DNA of 43,492 nt from a virus. A program made the translations under genes and the position numbers. The notes beneath the pieces were generated by a model, which saw only the letters and a list, made by a program, of their open reading frames with translations, made no database searches and was not told the DNA's origin. Shown piece after piece: positions 6,977 through 14,359 of the stretch. Where the stretch lies: the IMG/VR virus record IMGVR_UViG_3300025168_000173, positions 1-43,492 of that record. The stretch is one strand, 5' to 3'. The stretch's first letter is position 1, and the number at the start of each line of letters is the position of its first letter.

Positions 6977-7708
6977 GTGGTTTCGGACATAGGCAAAGCA
7001 CAACCATTGGTTGGTGTGATGGGATATACCGACGAAGAGAGCGGATTAGAGCGTGGGCGGCCACAGGTTAGGACGCAGAACCCGCAGATTCAGGGTATTT
7101 TGGACAATTTTAGTGGTGGGGTCGGATATATGGGCAACACGCCGGGCGATGATGTGATGGTAATGCCTGATTATGGGCCTAATCCTGTTTCGGGGCATAA
7201 TCTTGGACAGGCTAACAAAGATGCGTATGACGCTTACCTGAGAGAAAAACAAGTGGCTGACCGAAAAAAAGGCATTTATGGGGCTAAAAATTACAAGGGT
7301 ACGAAGCCTAAGAGTCGTTTTGGTACGGCTTATGGTGGTTATGGCTTACCTAGAATGTTAGTTGGTGAGGGTGATAATAGTAAACTTCATCCAACAACGA
7401 TTGCAAATAAATTTCGTGATACTAAGCATTACCTAAATCAGAGGCCAAAAACTAAGCCTGAAACGAAAGATAGAATACAGATGAGTGGTGATGGCCCGTT
7501 TGAACTTGCCATGAGTGTCCTCAAGAACGCGGCGGATTATGACGTAGATATGTCGAATCCTATCAGTGTGGAATCGTTGCAAAACGATAGAGCGCAGTGT
7601 AGTAAATGTGGAAATTATGGTGCTAACATGCGGCAAACCTTTGCAGACAAGTTTGGAATGAGTAAAATTACACGTGATGTTTGTGAAAATTGCTTCGGTA
7701 GTCGCTAA
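6977..7708 (+). CDS. Tagged protein with C-terminal zinc ribbon
   Basis: The 243-residue protein starts at GTG 6977, the first start of the rightward arm. It contains an internal copy of the repeated tag, PFELAMSVLK (residues 174-183). The tag is followed by a short linker and a zinc ribbon of the form CSKCGNYG...DVCENCF at the C terminus, so the piece after the tag is a tidy 60-residue zinc-ribbon cargo. The first half is rich in Gly, Tyr and Lys and holds PDYGPNP, a motif shared with the gene at 12491. If the prohead protease cuts at the tag, two chains would result. No enzymatic function is visible. Confidence 0.75.
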   Translation: MVSDIGKAQPLVGVMGYTDEESGLERGRPQVRTQNPQIQGILDNFSGGVGYMGNTPGDDVMVMPDYGPNPVSGHNLGQANKDAYDAYLREKQVADRKKGIYGAKNYKGTKPKSRFGTAYGGYGLPRMLVGEGDNSKLHPTTIANKFRDTKHYLNQRPKTKPETKDRIQMSGDGPFELAMSVLKNAADYDVDMSNPISVESLQNDRAQCSKCGNYGANMRQTFADKFGMSKITRDVCENCFGSR

Positions 7709-7738
7709 CTAAATATGCTAACACCCTACCTCAGATAC

Positions 7739-8140
7739 ATGGGCGTAGCATTCGACGAGGCATGGGATGTACTCAAGGCAAGACCTCCTACTCCTTTGCG
7801 TAGGAATTACAATCGCCCAACTGCAAGACCAACAACTACTGCTGGTGCACCCGCTGCACGAGATGTAGGACAACCTGTACCACCTGCTACACAGATGGGT
7901 ATGGATGATGTTATGACTCAACAGAAAGAAATGATGCAGCAGCAAAGAGCGCAAGAAGCAATGAGAATGAATCAGATGAAAACTCAAGACCCTGAGGCTT
8001 ATCAAAAAATCCTCTTAGAAAGAGCATATGCAAAGCGTGAAGATGACTCTCGTCGTCGTATGGCAGATATGGTAGAACAAGGCATGCAAGGCGGTACGCC
8101 AATGGAAAAAGCGTTTAATTTTCTTACTTGTAACCGCTAG
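7739..8140 (+). CDS. Tagged Gln/Met-rich protein with a second tag at its C terminus
   Basis: I prefer the ATG at 7739, which gives MGVAFDEAWDVLKARP with the tag at residues 4-13; a start at 7715 would add eight residues. A weak TATA-like stretch (AACTAAATATGC) lies about 28 bases before 7739. A Pro/Thr/Arg-rich linker is followed by a long Gln/Met/Arg-rich helical stretch. The last 13 residues, TPMEKAFNFLTCNR, look like another tag in which Lys is replaced by Thr and the cargo is lost. This suggests a junction where a cargo module was deleted. Function unknown; a packaged internal protein is my inference. Confidence 0.7.
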   Translation: MGVAFDEAWDVLKARPPTPLRRNYNRPTARPTTTAGAPAARDVGQPVPPATQMGMDDVMTQQKEMMQQQRAQEAMRMNQMKTQDPEAYQKILLERAYAKREDDSRRRMADMVEQGMQGGTPMEKAFNFLTCNR

Positions 8141-8170
8141 ATAAATAGCATATGACATGTTGCTACATTC

Positions 8171-9016
8171 GTGGATTTCTCAATTTATGAAGTTGGCCCA
8201 AGAGATGGGTTACAGTCATCAGACACGATAACACCGACTTTTAAGAAGGTGCAATTGATTGAAAAAATTGCTAAAGCCGGAATTAAACACATTGAGGTTG
8301 GCTCAATGGTTCATCCTGACAAAGTTCCTAATATGGCAGATAGTGCATCTGTATTCAAACAAGTTTCACATTTACGCTCAGACTGCGAATTAGGAATGTT
8401 AGTTCCTAACGGAATAGGAGTCAATAGAGCATACGAAGTAGGAGTTGAGAAATATAACATATTTTTCTCTCCATCTGAGTATTTCAACGTCAATAACTTC
8501 GGTAGAAACCTATCACAGATATTCACAGAATACTGCAATGCTCTAAATGGTATACATGAAGATAACATAAGAGTATACATTTCAACTGCTTTTGGATGTC
8601 CTATGGTAGGTGATATCCCTACGAAAGACATGATTAAGACACTTGAATGGGCTAATACACTAGGAAATAACATAGTATTATGTGATACGATAGGTACTGC
8701 AAACCCTTCGTTAATACGTAAAGTTATGAAACTGACAGAAAGGAAAATAGATGCAGACATATCATTACACTTACATCATGGTTTAAGAAAAGGGAAAATG
8801 ATGGATAATTTATCCGCTGGCTTTGATATGGGTGTAACACAATTTGATTCTAGCATTGGAGGAATGGGTGGATGTCCGTTTGTACCCGGCTCAGGTGGTA
8901 ACTTAGCCACTGAACATTTAGTGCAATGGGCAGAAAAAGAAAATCTTGATTGTGGTGTTACTTCGTCAGACTTAAGAAATCTAGTAAAATATGTAGATTC
9001 TACGATAAAAGTATAG
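8171..9016 (+). CDS. HMG-CoA lyase-like (HMGL/DRE-TIM) aldolase family enzyme
   Basis: The 281-residue protein is full length for the HMGL family. It starts at GTG with VGPRDGLQ (Arg11, Asp12, Gln15). It has the metal-binding HLH (His200, His202), the signature GGMGGCPFVPGSGGN with the catalytic loop Cys235, and Asn244. HMG-CoA lyase splits 3-hydroxy-3-methylglutaryl-CoA into acetyl-CoA and acetoacetate. The segment after HLH reads HGLRKGKM, unlike the usual DTYGQA, so substrate specificity could differ. An ATAAATAG stretch lies about 25 bases before the start, so the gene may have its own promoter and be leaderless. It carries no tag, so it is probably expressed in the cell as a host-derived metabolic gene. 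Confidence 0.88.
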   Translation: MDFSIYEVGPRDGLQSSDTITPTFKKVQLIEKIAKAGIKHIEVGSMVHPDKVPNMADSASVFKQVSHLRSDCELGMLVPNGIGVNRAYEVGVEKYNIFFSPSEYFNVNNFGRNLSQIFTEYCNALNGIHEDNIRVYISTAFGCPMVGDIPTKDMIKTLEWANTLGNNIVLCDTIGTANPSLIRKVMKLTERKIDADISLHLHHGLRKGKMMDNLSAGFDMGVTQFDSSIGGMGGCPFVPGSGGNLATEHLVQWAEKENLDCGVTSSDLRNLVKYVDSTIKV

Positions 9017-9109
9017 TAGCGACGATTACCACTAAACAGACACTAATTAAAATTTGTTGTATTATTTCAGTTATTTTAATTCTTAAATAGCCTTTTATAG
9101 CCATAGCAA

Positions 9110-9565
9110 TCATAATTGCCCACCATTAGTACTCGCTTGTGCTTTACCTGCTTCCATCAATCTTTGTTGTTCTTGTTGTTGTTGCATTTGCTTTTGTTGA
9201 TTTTGTTGTTGTTGAGACCTCATAGTTTCCATAGCCATATCCATAGCAGCCTCTTTACCTTTATCGGTGGCTAATTTTTTAGCCGCTTGTCCGGCTAAAC
9301 CTTTTGCTCCTTCTTTTGTTGCTAACTTTGCAGCCCCTTTTGCACCTGCTGAAATAGCACCTTTAATGCCCTGAGATGCAACTGTTCTACCAATAGCACC
9401 TATTGCTGCACTTGCTAAAGGCGCAAGAAAAGCAAACTTGAGTACAGGTGTGGTGACTTCCGAGGCTATAAATGAACGCTTTGATAAGAGAAAACTTGGC
9501 TGAATGAGAACCAAATTATGTGTATTAGAAGCCACCACGAAGCCTCGGAGGAAGCACAACATCAA
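9110..9565 (-). CDS. Ala/Gly-rich and Gln-rich leftward protein
   Basis: This is the only leftward gene inside the rightward arm, convergent with the HMGL-like gene. Its core, LASAAIGAIGRTVASQGIKG and a following Ala/Gly/Lys stretch, resembles the Gly/Ala amphipathic stretch of internal virion proteins such as the one at 23366. The C terminus is a Gln-rich coiled-coil tail (MRSQQQQNQQKQMQQQQEQQ). The frame opens at TTG 9565 (ATG at 9562), about 25 bases after a TATA-like TACTATACTC. The first 40 residues look unlike coding sequence of the rest, so the true start may be further in, near EVTTPVLKFAF. Function unknown. Confidence 0.55.
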   Translation of the reverse strand: MMLCFLRGFVVASNTHNLVLIQPSFLLSKRSFIASEVTTPVLKFAFLAPLASAAIGAIGRTVASQGIKGAISAGAKGAAKLATKEGAKGLAGQAAKKLATDKGKEAAMDMAMETMRSQQQQNQQKQMQQQQEQQRLMEAGKAQASTNGGQL

Positions 9566-9608
9566 AGAAGTATCGCTTCTGTACCGAGTATAGTAGAGGG
9601 GGTCCGAT

Positions 9609-9803
9609 ATGTCAAATGTCTTAGTAAAGTCTTATATTCAAGATAGACCAAAACGGCTCGCTCAAGCAAAAGTACAGCGATTATCGCGTAAAGTCAAGAA
9701 TAAAAGAACAAAGCACAAATACCAACGTGCTCTCTCGCGGGGTGCAGTAAGGCCGAAAATGCGCAGACAAACAGGTTTGGTTAGAATTTCAAGGAGTAGA
9801 TAA
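9609..9803 (+). CDS. Small strongly basic protein (64 aa)
   Basis: The protein is rich in Arg and Lys throughout (LAQAKVQRLSRKVKNKRTKH) and has almost no acidic residues. It starts MSNVLVKSYIQDRP, in which VLVKS is only loosely similar to the tag. A GAGGG ribosome binding site precedes ATG 9609, and the stop is two bases before the next gene. A small basic protein in a virus operon is likely to bind nucleic acid, perhaps packaged DNA. I do not recognise a family. Confidence 0.7.
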   Translation: MSNVLVKSYIQDRPKRLAQAKVQRLSRKVKNKRTKHKYQRALSRGAVRPKMRRQTGLVRISRSR

Positions 9804-9805
9804 TT

Positions 9806-10090
9806 ATGACAGCATTCACAGAAGCATGGAAACTGCTGAAAATGGGCCAAGAAGGTATGAACGTAGAAGAACAAGGTAATGGTGAAGAAGGTGTTGCTAT
9901 GCATCACGACCTCCCTAGTTACATGGAAGAGGCTATGAACCAAACTACTGATAAGCGCAAAAAACGCGAAAAAGCAAACAAACTTCGTCAACGAGTATCA
10001 GACCATGATGAAGATTCTAAAGTAATTCAATACTACAAAGACAACCACCCCCAATGGTTCAATGAATGGAAAGATGGGGCTGGTGAGTGA
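9806..10090 (+). CDS. N-terminally tagged acidic/charged small protein
   Basis: The 94-residue protein opens with the tag MTAFTEAWKLLK (9806-9841) and continues into an acidic linker and a Lys/Arg-rich helix (TDKRKKREKANKLRQRV). It ends with YYKDNHPQWFNEWKDGAGE. Its stop overlaps the ATG of the next gene by one base (TGATG). Nothing outside the tag is recognisable. I infer a packaged or targeted protein from the tag shared with its neighbours. Confidence 0.75.
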   Translation: MTAFTEAWKLLKMGQEGMNVEEQGNGEEGVAMHHDLPSYMEEAMNQTTDKRKKREKANKLRQRVSDHDEDSKVIQYYKDNHPQWFNEWKDGAGE

Positions 10091-10791
10091 TGGCTGACAA
10101 GAAAAAGAAGCCGAAATTAACTTTAGTCATTTCTGTTGGCCCAAAAATGAAAACTAAGCCAACGGATGCCTCTACACCGGATATGAAGAAATACGGCTCT
10201 ATGCCGATGAAAAAAGCATGGGGCATTCTAAAAAATGAAGATGAAATAGAATCAGATATGGAAGAAGAACGTCAAATGCAAGAACGTAAAAGAATACATC
10301 ATTTGTTACAAAATGAAGGAAATGAAATACCTGAGTTTGGTGATGGAGATGCACGTCAAGCAGGAATGTATCAAGCAGAGCGTGATGCAATAGAAGCAGA
10401 AGGTGTGCCTGAAATACGAATGCGACGTAGTGCACCTAGACCGGGTGACCCGCGATTTGCAGACCCTAACAAACCAAGACCTAGTATACCAAGAGACGTT
10501 TTTGGAAAAGCGTGGGATATGCTAAAAGGTGAAAGAGGTGGTTTGCCTAGTAATTTCAAAAGAACTAAAACCTCTGCAATGCCTGAGCCGAAACCTATGC
10601 CCAAACTTGAGGCTGAACCTGAAACACCTACACCTCAAAAAGTCGCGGCTGCGAAACAACAGTTTGATTTTATTAACGATATTAGAAGAAAGCGAGGTGA
10701 AGCACCTATCTCTATTGATGAGCATTTGCAACAAGCAGGTCTTAAACTAGAAGATTATGACAGAGAATATCACCCTGAGGCTTTAGAATGA
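10090..10791 (+). CDS. Doubly tagged charged protein
   Basis: I chose the ATG at 10090, which overlaps the previous stop (TGATG); a GTG three bases upstream is the alternative. The 233-residue chain has a basic N-terminal section (ADKKKKPKLTLVISVGPKMK), then a tag SMPMKKAWGILKNE (tag core residues 40-48) and a second tag DVFGKAWDMLKGE (residues 137-146). Each tag is followed by a different charged, Pro-rich segment. The C terminus (FINDIRRKRGEAPISIDEHL) looks like a small helical domain. Two tags in one chain give it the layout of a polyprotein of three pieces. Function unknown. Confidence 0.75.
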   Translation: MADKKKKPKLTLVISVGPKMKTKPTDASTPDMKKYGSMPMKKAWGILKNEDEIESDMEEERQMQERKRIHHLLQNEGNEIPEFGDGDARQAGMYQAERDAIEAEGVPEIRMRRSAPRPGDPRFADPNKPRPSIPRDVFGKAWDMLKGERGGLPSNFKRTKTSAMPEPKPMPKLEAEPETPTPQKVAAAKQQFDFINDIRRKRGEAPISIDEHLQQAGLKLEDYDREYHPEALE

Positions 10792-11147
10792 CTGTATTCG
10801 ACAAGGCTTGGAATTTTCTCAAAGCAGACCCCATTGATATGCAAGAATATCCTGACCCCATTGATATGCAAGAATATCCTCCCGGCTCAGGTCGTTTTAT
10901 GTCTTTAGTAGACATGATGCGGGCTAGAAACGCAGATGCTCGTAAAAATATACAAGCGAGTAAGTTACCCATAACCCCTAATCCAAACACAAACACAGAT
11001 TACCCACCAATTCCAAACACAGTCATGGTAAACGGAAAAGAGATGGACAGAAAAAACTTTTATAATCAAAATAAAAACAACATTATGGTGAGTCCAACTG
11101 GTAATTTGAATGATATTCCTAAAGAAGATAGATGGAATCCTTTGTGA
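10788..11147 (+). CDS. N-terminally tagged small protein with duplicated segment
   Basis: The 119-residue protein overlaps its upstream neighbour by four bases (ATGA) and begins MTVFDKAWNFLKAD, a clear tag. Directly after the tag the nine-residue unit DPIDMQEYP occurs twice in a row, encoded by a perfect 27-base tandem duplication at 10827-10880. The rest is Asn/Pro-rich and shows no known domain. Inferred to be a tagged cargo protein. Confidence 0.75.
   Translation: MTVFDKAWNFLKADPIDMQEYPDPIDMQEYPPGSGRFMSLVDMMRARNADARKNIQASKLPITPNPNTNTDYPPIPNTVMVNGKEMDRKNFYNQNKNNIMVSPTGNLNDIPKEDRWNPL
10827..10880 (+). repeat. Perfect 27-base tandem duplication
   Basis: GACCCCATTGATATGCAAGA and the next seven bases occur twice back to back without a mismatch, at 10827-10853 and 10854-10880. 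The identity at silent sites suggests a recent slippage event. It lies directly after the tag of the gene at 10788. Confidence 0.9.
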
Positions 11148-11165
11148 TGATTGAGGTGGGTGAAG

Positions 11166-12494
11166 ATGAAACCAATGGACATAGCCTTCCAGTTGCTCAA
11201 GGAATTAGCGTCACCTGATGGCTCATCTCCTAACTTTACACTATTCGGTAATGAAGATGAGGACTTGCGACGTAGAGAACAGGAGCATATAAGAGCACTT
11301 TCTCAGAGTTTTACCCCCCCTCAGATAAACACAACAAACCCTACAAACCCTCAGATAAACCCTACAAACCCTCAGATAAACACAACAAACCCGTTATCTG
11401 ATAATTTTTTTGACAGACATGCACATGAGAGACTCACCGATAGGGAGAGGACTGTCGACGAAGATGAAGAAAAACAAGTCAGAGAACGGATAACCCAAGC
11501 GATGCAACCATATATAGATAAGATGGGGAATTACAATATAGGTGTACCAAAGAGACTTGCAATTAGAACACATCTTTTGAATGAGGACAGAAGACCGGAT
11601 GAAACTTACAGTAAGAGCAACGGTGATTCTATCGTCGCTATTGTAAGACCACATAAAAAAAATGGCTTGAAACCTGAGTTAAACACAGTTATGCTACGTC
11701 GTTCAGAGATGCACCGCACAGCACCTCAACCATTCAAGTCTACCGCAATGGATGTTGATAAAGTAATAAATGCACATGGTATGTCGAAGAAACAGATGAA
11801 GAGGTTGGCGACACAAAGACGGTATGAAAGAGGCAGTGGTAGGCAGATTTCTGTTAAAAGCGAACCAATGGACATAGCCTTCCGGTTGCTCAAGGAGTAT
11901 CCATCAGAGGATGAAGATATGGATGAAAATATGTTATATGATTATTTCAGCACTTTTGACGATGAAGGACAAGAGACCAAACTCGGTGAAAGTCATGCAC
12001 CTGAAGGTCAAGAAAGATTAGACGAATATGGTAATATAAAAGATTATGATGAAGAAGACTATTGGGATTCAATAAACGAACTCGAAAGGTATCGTAAAAA
12101 ACGATACAGTGAGGATAATCGGCGTGGCCCATCTAGCGAAAAGAGGCGACCTCCAATGTCGTTGCTTCCCGAAGACCACCCTAATTATGACACTCGTTCG
12201 AAGTGGAATGGTCCACCCATAGAAAAAGCCTTTCAGTTACTCAAGGAGCGCAAGTCTCCAGCAGCATTTGCTCACAAGTTAGAGTATGACAAGCAATATC
12301 AAAAAGACCCAAAACGTGTAAAGTACCGTGAGCAATTAAACACAGAGCGTAGGAAGCGGGGCATATACGGTAAAGGTGGTAAAGATGTCAGTCACACGCA
12401 AGGTGGAAAACTGACTTTAGAAAGCGCACACGCTAATAGAGCGCGACATTTCAAAAGCAAAGGCACACTCCGTAGGGTCAAGGTGAAAAAATGA
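11166..12494 (+). CDS. Triple-tagged polyprotein-like protein
   Basis: GAGGTG seven bases upstream selects ATG 11166 over an earlier TTG at 11151. The 442-residue chain holds three tags: MKPMDIAFQLLKEL at the start, EPMDIAFRLLKEY with core residues 234-243, and PPIEKAFQLLKER with core residues 351-360. The first module has an Asn/Thr/Pro repeat (TNPQINPTNPQIN) and then a domain with HAHERLTDRERT and AIVRPHKKNG that looks like a folded unit. The second module is acidic and Tyr-rich. The third is strongly basic (RKRGIYGKGGKDVSHTQGGK and SKGTLRRVKVKK), like small DNA-binding phage proteins. The layout suggests fusion of three cargo genes. It overlaps the next gene by four bases. Confidence 0.8.
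   Translation: MKPMDIAFQLLKELASPDGSSPNFTLFGNEDEDLRRREQEHIRALSQSFTPPQINTTNPTNPQINPTNPQINTTNPLSDNFFDRHAHERLTDRERTVDEDEEKQVRERITQAMQPYIDKMGNYNIGVPKRLAIRTHLLNEDRRPDETYSKSNGDSIVAIVRPHKKNGLKPELNTVMLRRSEMHRTAPQPFKSTAMDVDKVINAHGMSKKQMKRLATQRRYERGSGRQISVKSEPMDIAFRLLKEYPSEDEDMDENMLYDYFSTFDDEGQETKLGESHAPEGQERLDEYGNIKDYDEEDYWDSINELERYRKKRYSEDNRRGPSSEKRRPPMSLLPEDHPNYDTRSKWNGPPIEKAFQLLKERKSPAAFAHKLEYDKQYQKDPKRVKYREQLNTERRKRGIYGKGGKDVSHTQGGKLTLESAHANRARHFKSKGTLRRVKVKK
11170..11203 (+). repeat. 34-base direct repeat over a tag, copy 1
   Basis: This stretch, encoding PMDIAFQLLK, matches 11863-11896 over 34 bases with one mismatch (CAG against CGG). Identity that includes silent positions points to duplication of DNA, not only to protein-level convergence. 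Confidence 0.85.
11863..11896 (+). repeat. 34-base direct repeat over a tag, copy 2
   Basis: The second copy encodes PMDIAFRLLK in the middle of the same gene. Recombination between the two copies would delete exactly one cargo module and leave the frame intact. Confidence 0.85.
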
Positions 12495-12898
12495 TTAAAC
12501 CTATGGATGCAGCATGGTCTGTATTAAAATCTAACACAATTCCTATCAGACCTAGAGTTATGCAATATGCAACTGACCCAAAGAAAACCATGAGATTAGA
12601 GCAAACAGGTGGTATCGCTCGACGGGCTAGAGAAAAACTAATGGATGAATTTAAGGCTAAAACGAATCACAACCATCCTGATTCATTTTCAGAAAATGAA
12701 ACTGACGTAATGAGCCAACATGGAGATGGAGGTAGAGATTACGATTCGCATGGCGGAAATCCCGATTATGGGCCTAACCCACAAACTTTCCTTAGTGGTA
12801 ATCCTTCTATTGATAGAACAGGTACTGCCGAAGAAATTGCTGAAAGAGCAATGTTGAGGGCACAAGGCCACGGCTTTTTAGAAGAACAGGGCGTTTAA
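12491..12898 (+). CDS. N-terminally tagged protein with PDYGPNP motif
   Basis: The 135-residue protein overlaps its predecessor by four bases and starts with the tag MIKPMDAAWSVLK. It then has a basic helix (RLEQTGGIARRAREKLMDEF) and a Gly/Asp-rich section with GNPDYGPNPQTF. The motif PDYGPNP, including 14 identical bases, recurs in the gene at 6977. The C-terminal helix EEIAERAMLRAQGHGFLEEQ is amphipathic. The first 27 bases match the start of the next gene with two changes. No known family. Confidence 0.75.
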   Translation: MIKPMDAAWSVLKSNTIPIRPRVMQYATDPKKTMRLEQTGGIARRAREKLMDEFKAKTNHNHPDSFSENETDVMSQHGDGGRDYDSHGGNPDYGPNPQTFLSGNPSIDRTGTAEEIAERAMLRAQGHGFLEEQGV

Positions 12899-12903
12899 AA
12901 GTT

Positions 12904-13269
12904 ATGATTGAACCTATGGATGCAGCGTGGGATTTACTCAAGGATGACAAGTTTATACAAGACGCAAGCAGTTGGGATTTCATGGATGAGGACGGAGTGC
13001 CTTACTACGATTCAGCGATGTCACCGGAATGGTCGTATGGGTTATGCAGTGACATGGCGTGTGCGGTTAATTCCCATCTCAGCGCTTTGGGGCATGACGC
13101 AGAGGAATTGGATGCATTCCATAGAGAAACCAATGCGCCCCATACTGTCAGTAAGGTTGGCAATCACATAGTGGATTACTCAAGAAGGCAGTTTGATGAG
13201 AATGCCGATGTGCCTACTGTGCAGACTTTAGATGAGTTCTACCGTGATTTTAGTGAGGGTAAGGAATGA
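12904..13269 (+). CDS. N-terminally tagged papain-like (NlpC/transglutaminase-like) fold candidate
   Basis: After the tag MIEPMDAAWDLLKDD the 121-residue protein has YGLCSDMACAVNSHL, then APHTVSKVGNHIVDYSRRQF. Cys48, His80 and Asp91 have the order and surroundings of a circular or papain-type Cys-His-Asp triad (Cys at a helix start, His on a strand, Asp on the next strand followed by RRQF). Small papain-like proteins of this layout act as peptidases, amidases or deamidases, some as toxins. If the tag targets it to the capsid, it could be delivered into the host with the DNA. Both the fold and the delivery are inference. It overlaps the next gene by four bases. Confidence 0.6.
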   Translation: MIEPMDAAWDLLKDDKFIQDASSWDFMDEDGVPYYDSAMSPEWSYGLCSDMACAVNSHLSALGHDAEELDAFHRETNAPHTVSKVGNHIVDYSRRQFDENADVPTVQTLDEFYRDFSEGKE

Positions 13270-13682
13270 CGGCCTTCGACCAAGCGTGGGCTGTCCTCAA
13301 GGGCGATAATTTCTTCGATAACATGAGGGCGAAGAAGAAGCGAGGGGAGAAGACCGCAAAGCCCGGACATGAGGATTATCCTGATAAAAAACAATGGAAA
13401 GATATTACTGCTAAAGCGGAAAAACCATTTCATGGTTATAATCCAAACAAACATAGTCGTAAAGGTGGATTAAATGCAAAGGGTAGAGCCACAGCAAAAC
13501 GAGAACAAGGTTCTAATCTTAAACCACCAGTAACTACAAAACCATCTAAACTTAAACCCGGTAGCAAAAAAGCCAATAGACGAAAATCTTTCTGTGCTAG
13601 AATGACTGGGGTAAAAGGTCCAACTAGCAAAGAAGGTAAACTAACGCCAAAGGGCGCGTCGCTCAAACGGTGGAATTGTTGA
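13266..13682 (+). CDS. N-terminally tagged basic protein of the small phage 'SFCARM' family
   Basis: The tag MTAFDQAWAVLKGD is followed by a 120-residue basic domain with SRKGGLNAKGRATAKREQGS, RRKSFCARMTGVKGP and GKLTPKGASLKRWNC. I recognise this as the DUF6321-type small basic protein found in many marine phages, which normally lacks this tag. The function of that family is unknown; its charge suggests DNA binding. The family identity is by memory of the conserved KSFCARM-GVKG and LKRW-C motifs. It is the clearest case here of a stand-alone phage protein joined to the tag. The stop overlaps the next ATG by one base. Confidence 0.78.
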   Translation: MTAFDQAWAVLKGDNFFDNMRAKKKRGEKTAKPGHEDYPDKKQWKDITAKAEKPFHGYNPNKHSRKGGLNAKGRATAKREQGSNLKPPVTTKPSKLKPGSKKANRRKSFCARMTGVKGPTSKEGKLTPKGASLKRWNC

Positions 13683-14359
13683 TGAACCCTTTTGACCAAG
13701 CGTGGTCTCTGCTCAAATCGCCGTATGATGTTTTTACGCAGGAAGGTCACGCCGCAAAACCATTTGAAGGAACGCTTTATGCTGGTGGTGACGTCACAGA
13801 TACGCCAAGATATTACACTCCTTCTTTAGAGGGTGCTTTGGATTACGCAGTATATGGTTCAGCCACCGGAGATGTGCCGATGAGAGACACTTCCCCTACT
13901 ATTAGGGTCGTTCAAGACCCCGGTTTCAACGAAAAGGGGCAACCTGCTGGTCGTTTGATAGCAGACCCTAAATTACAGGATGCGTATATGCAATACGATG
14001 ACTCACCCTTAGAAAGTGAATTGATGGATGACGATACTTTGCGACAACTCATTTCACAAATGTCAGATAAATCACCCAAAAATGATACCACCGGGTATTA
14101 TCACTCGCAACAAGACAGGGAGAGGCACATAGAGGGCGCTTTGCAGAGATTGAGGGACAAGAAGGGAGACAGGTTGGACCTCACTGACTCGGAGAAGAGG
14201 ATTGGAAGTATCTCCACAGGTCGGCATGACGAGTTGGATGCGATGGATTTCGATGACATAACCAGCGGTTGGGACTTCTTGGAGGATTGGGAGCAAGATT
14301 GGTTGTTGGATAATCGTTTTGACGAACTACCTATGTGGATACAGGAGAATTACTCATGA
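13682..14359 (+). CDS. N-terminally tagged protein, faint ADP-ribosyltransferase-like pattern
   Basis: The ATG at 13682 overlaps the previous stop and gives MNPFDQAWSLLKSPYD, the tag, at residue 1; an upstream TTG would add four residues. The next 80 residues read FEGTLYAGGDVTDTPRYYT then SLEGALDYAVYGSA and TIRVVQDPG. This order of a strand with LY-G, an aromatic YYTPS turn and a helix is reminiscent of ADP-ribosyltransferase folds, but the key residues are not clear and I rate this weak. The C-terminal half is acidic with DDITSGWDFLEDWEQDWLLD. T4 packages an ADP-ribosyltransferase (Alt) in its capsid, so the idea deserves a structure prediction. Confidence 0.7.
   Translation: MNPFDQAWSLLKSPYDVFTQEGHAAKPFEGTLYAGGDVTDTPRYYTPSLEGALDYAVYGSATGDVPMRDTSPTIRVVQDPGFNEKGQPAGRLIADPKLQDAYMQYDDSPLESELMDDDTLRQLISQMSDKSPKNDTTGYYHSQQDRERHIEGALQRLRDKKGDRLDLTDSEKRIGSISTGRHDELDAMDFDDITSGWDFLEDWEQDWLLDNRFDELPMWIQENYS

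Noticed and set aside
11151-11165. TTG at 11151 as the start of the triple-tagged gene
   Set aside because: It would place GAGGTG inside the gene. ATG 11166 has that site at the right distance and puts the tag at residue 1, as in neighbouring genes.
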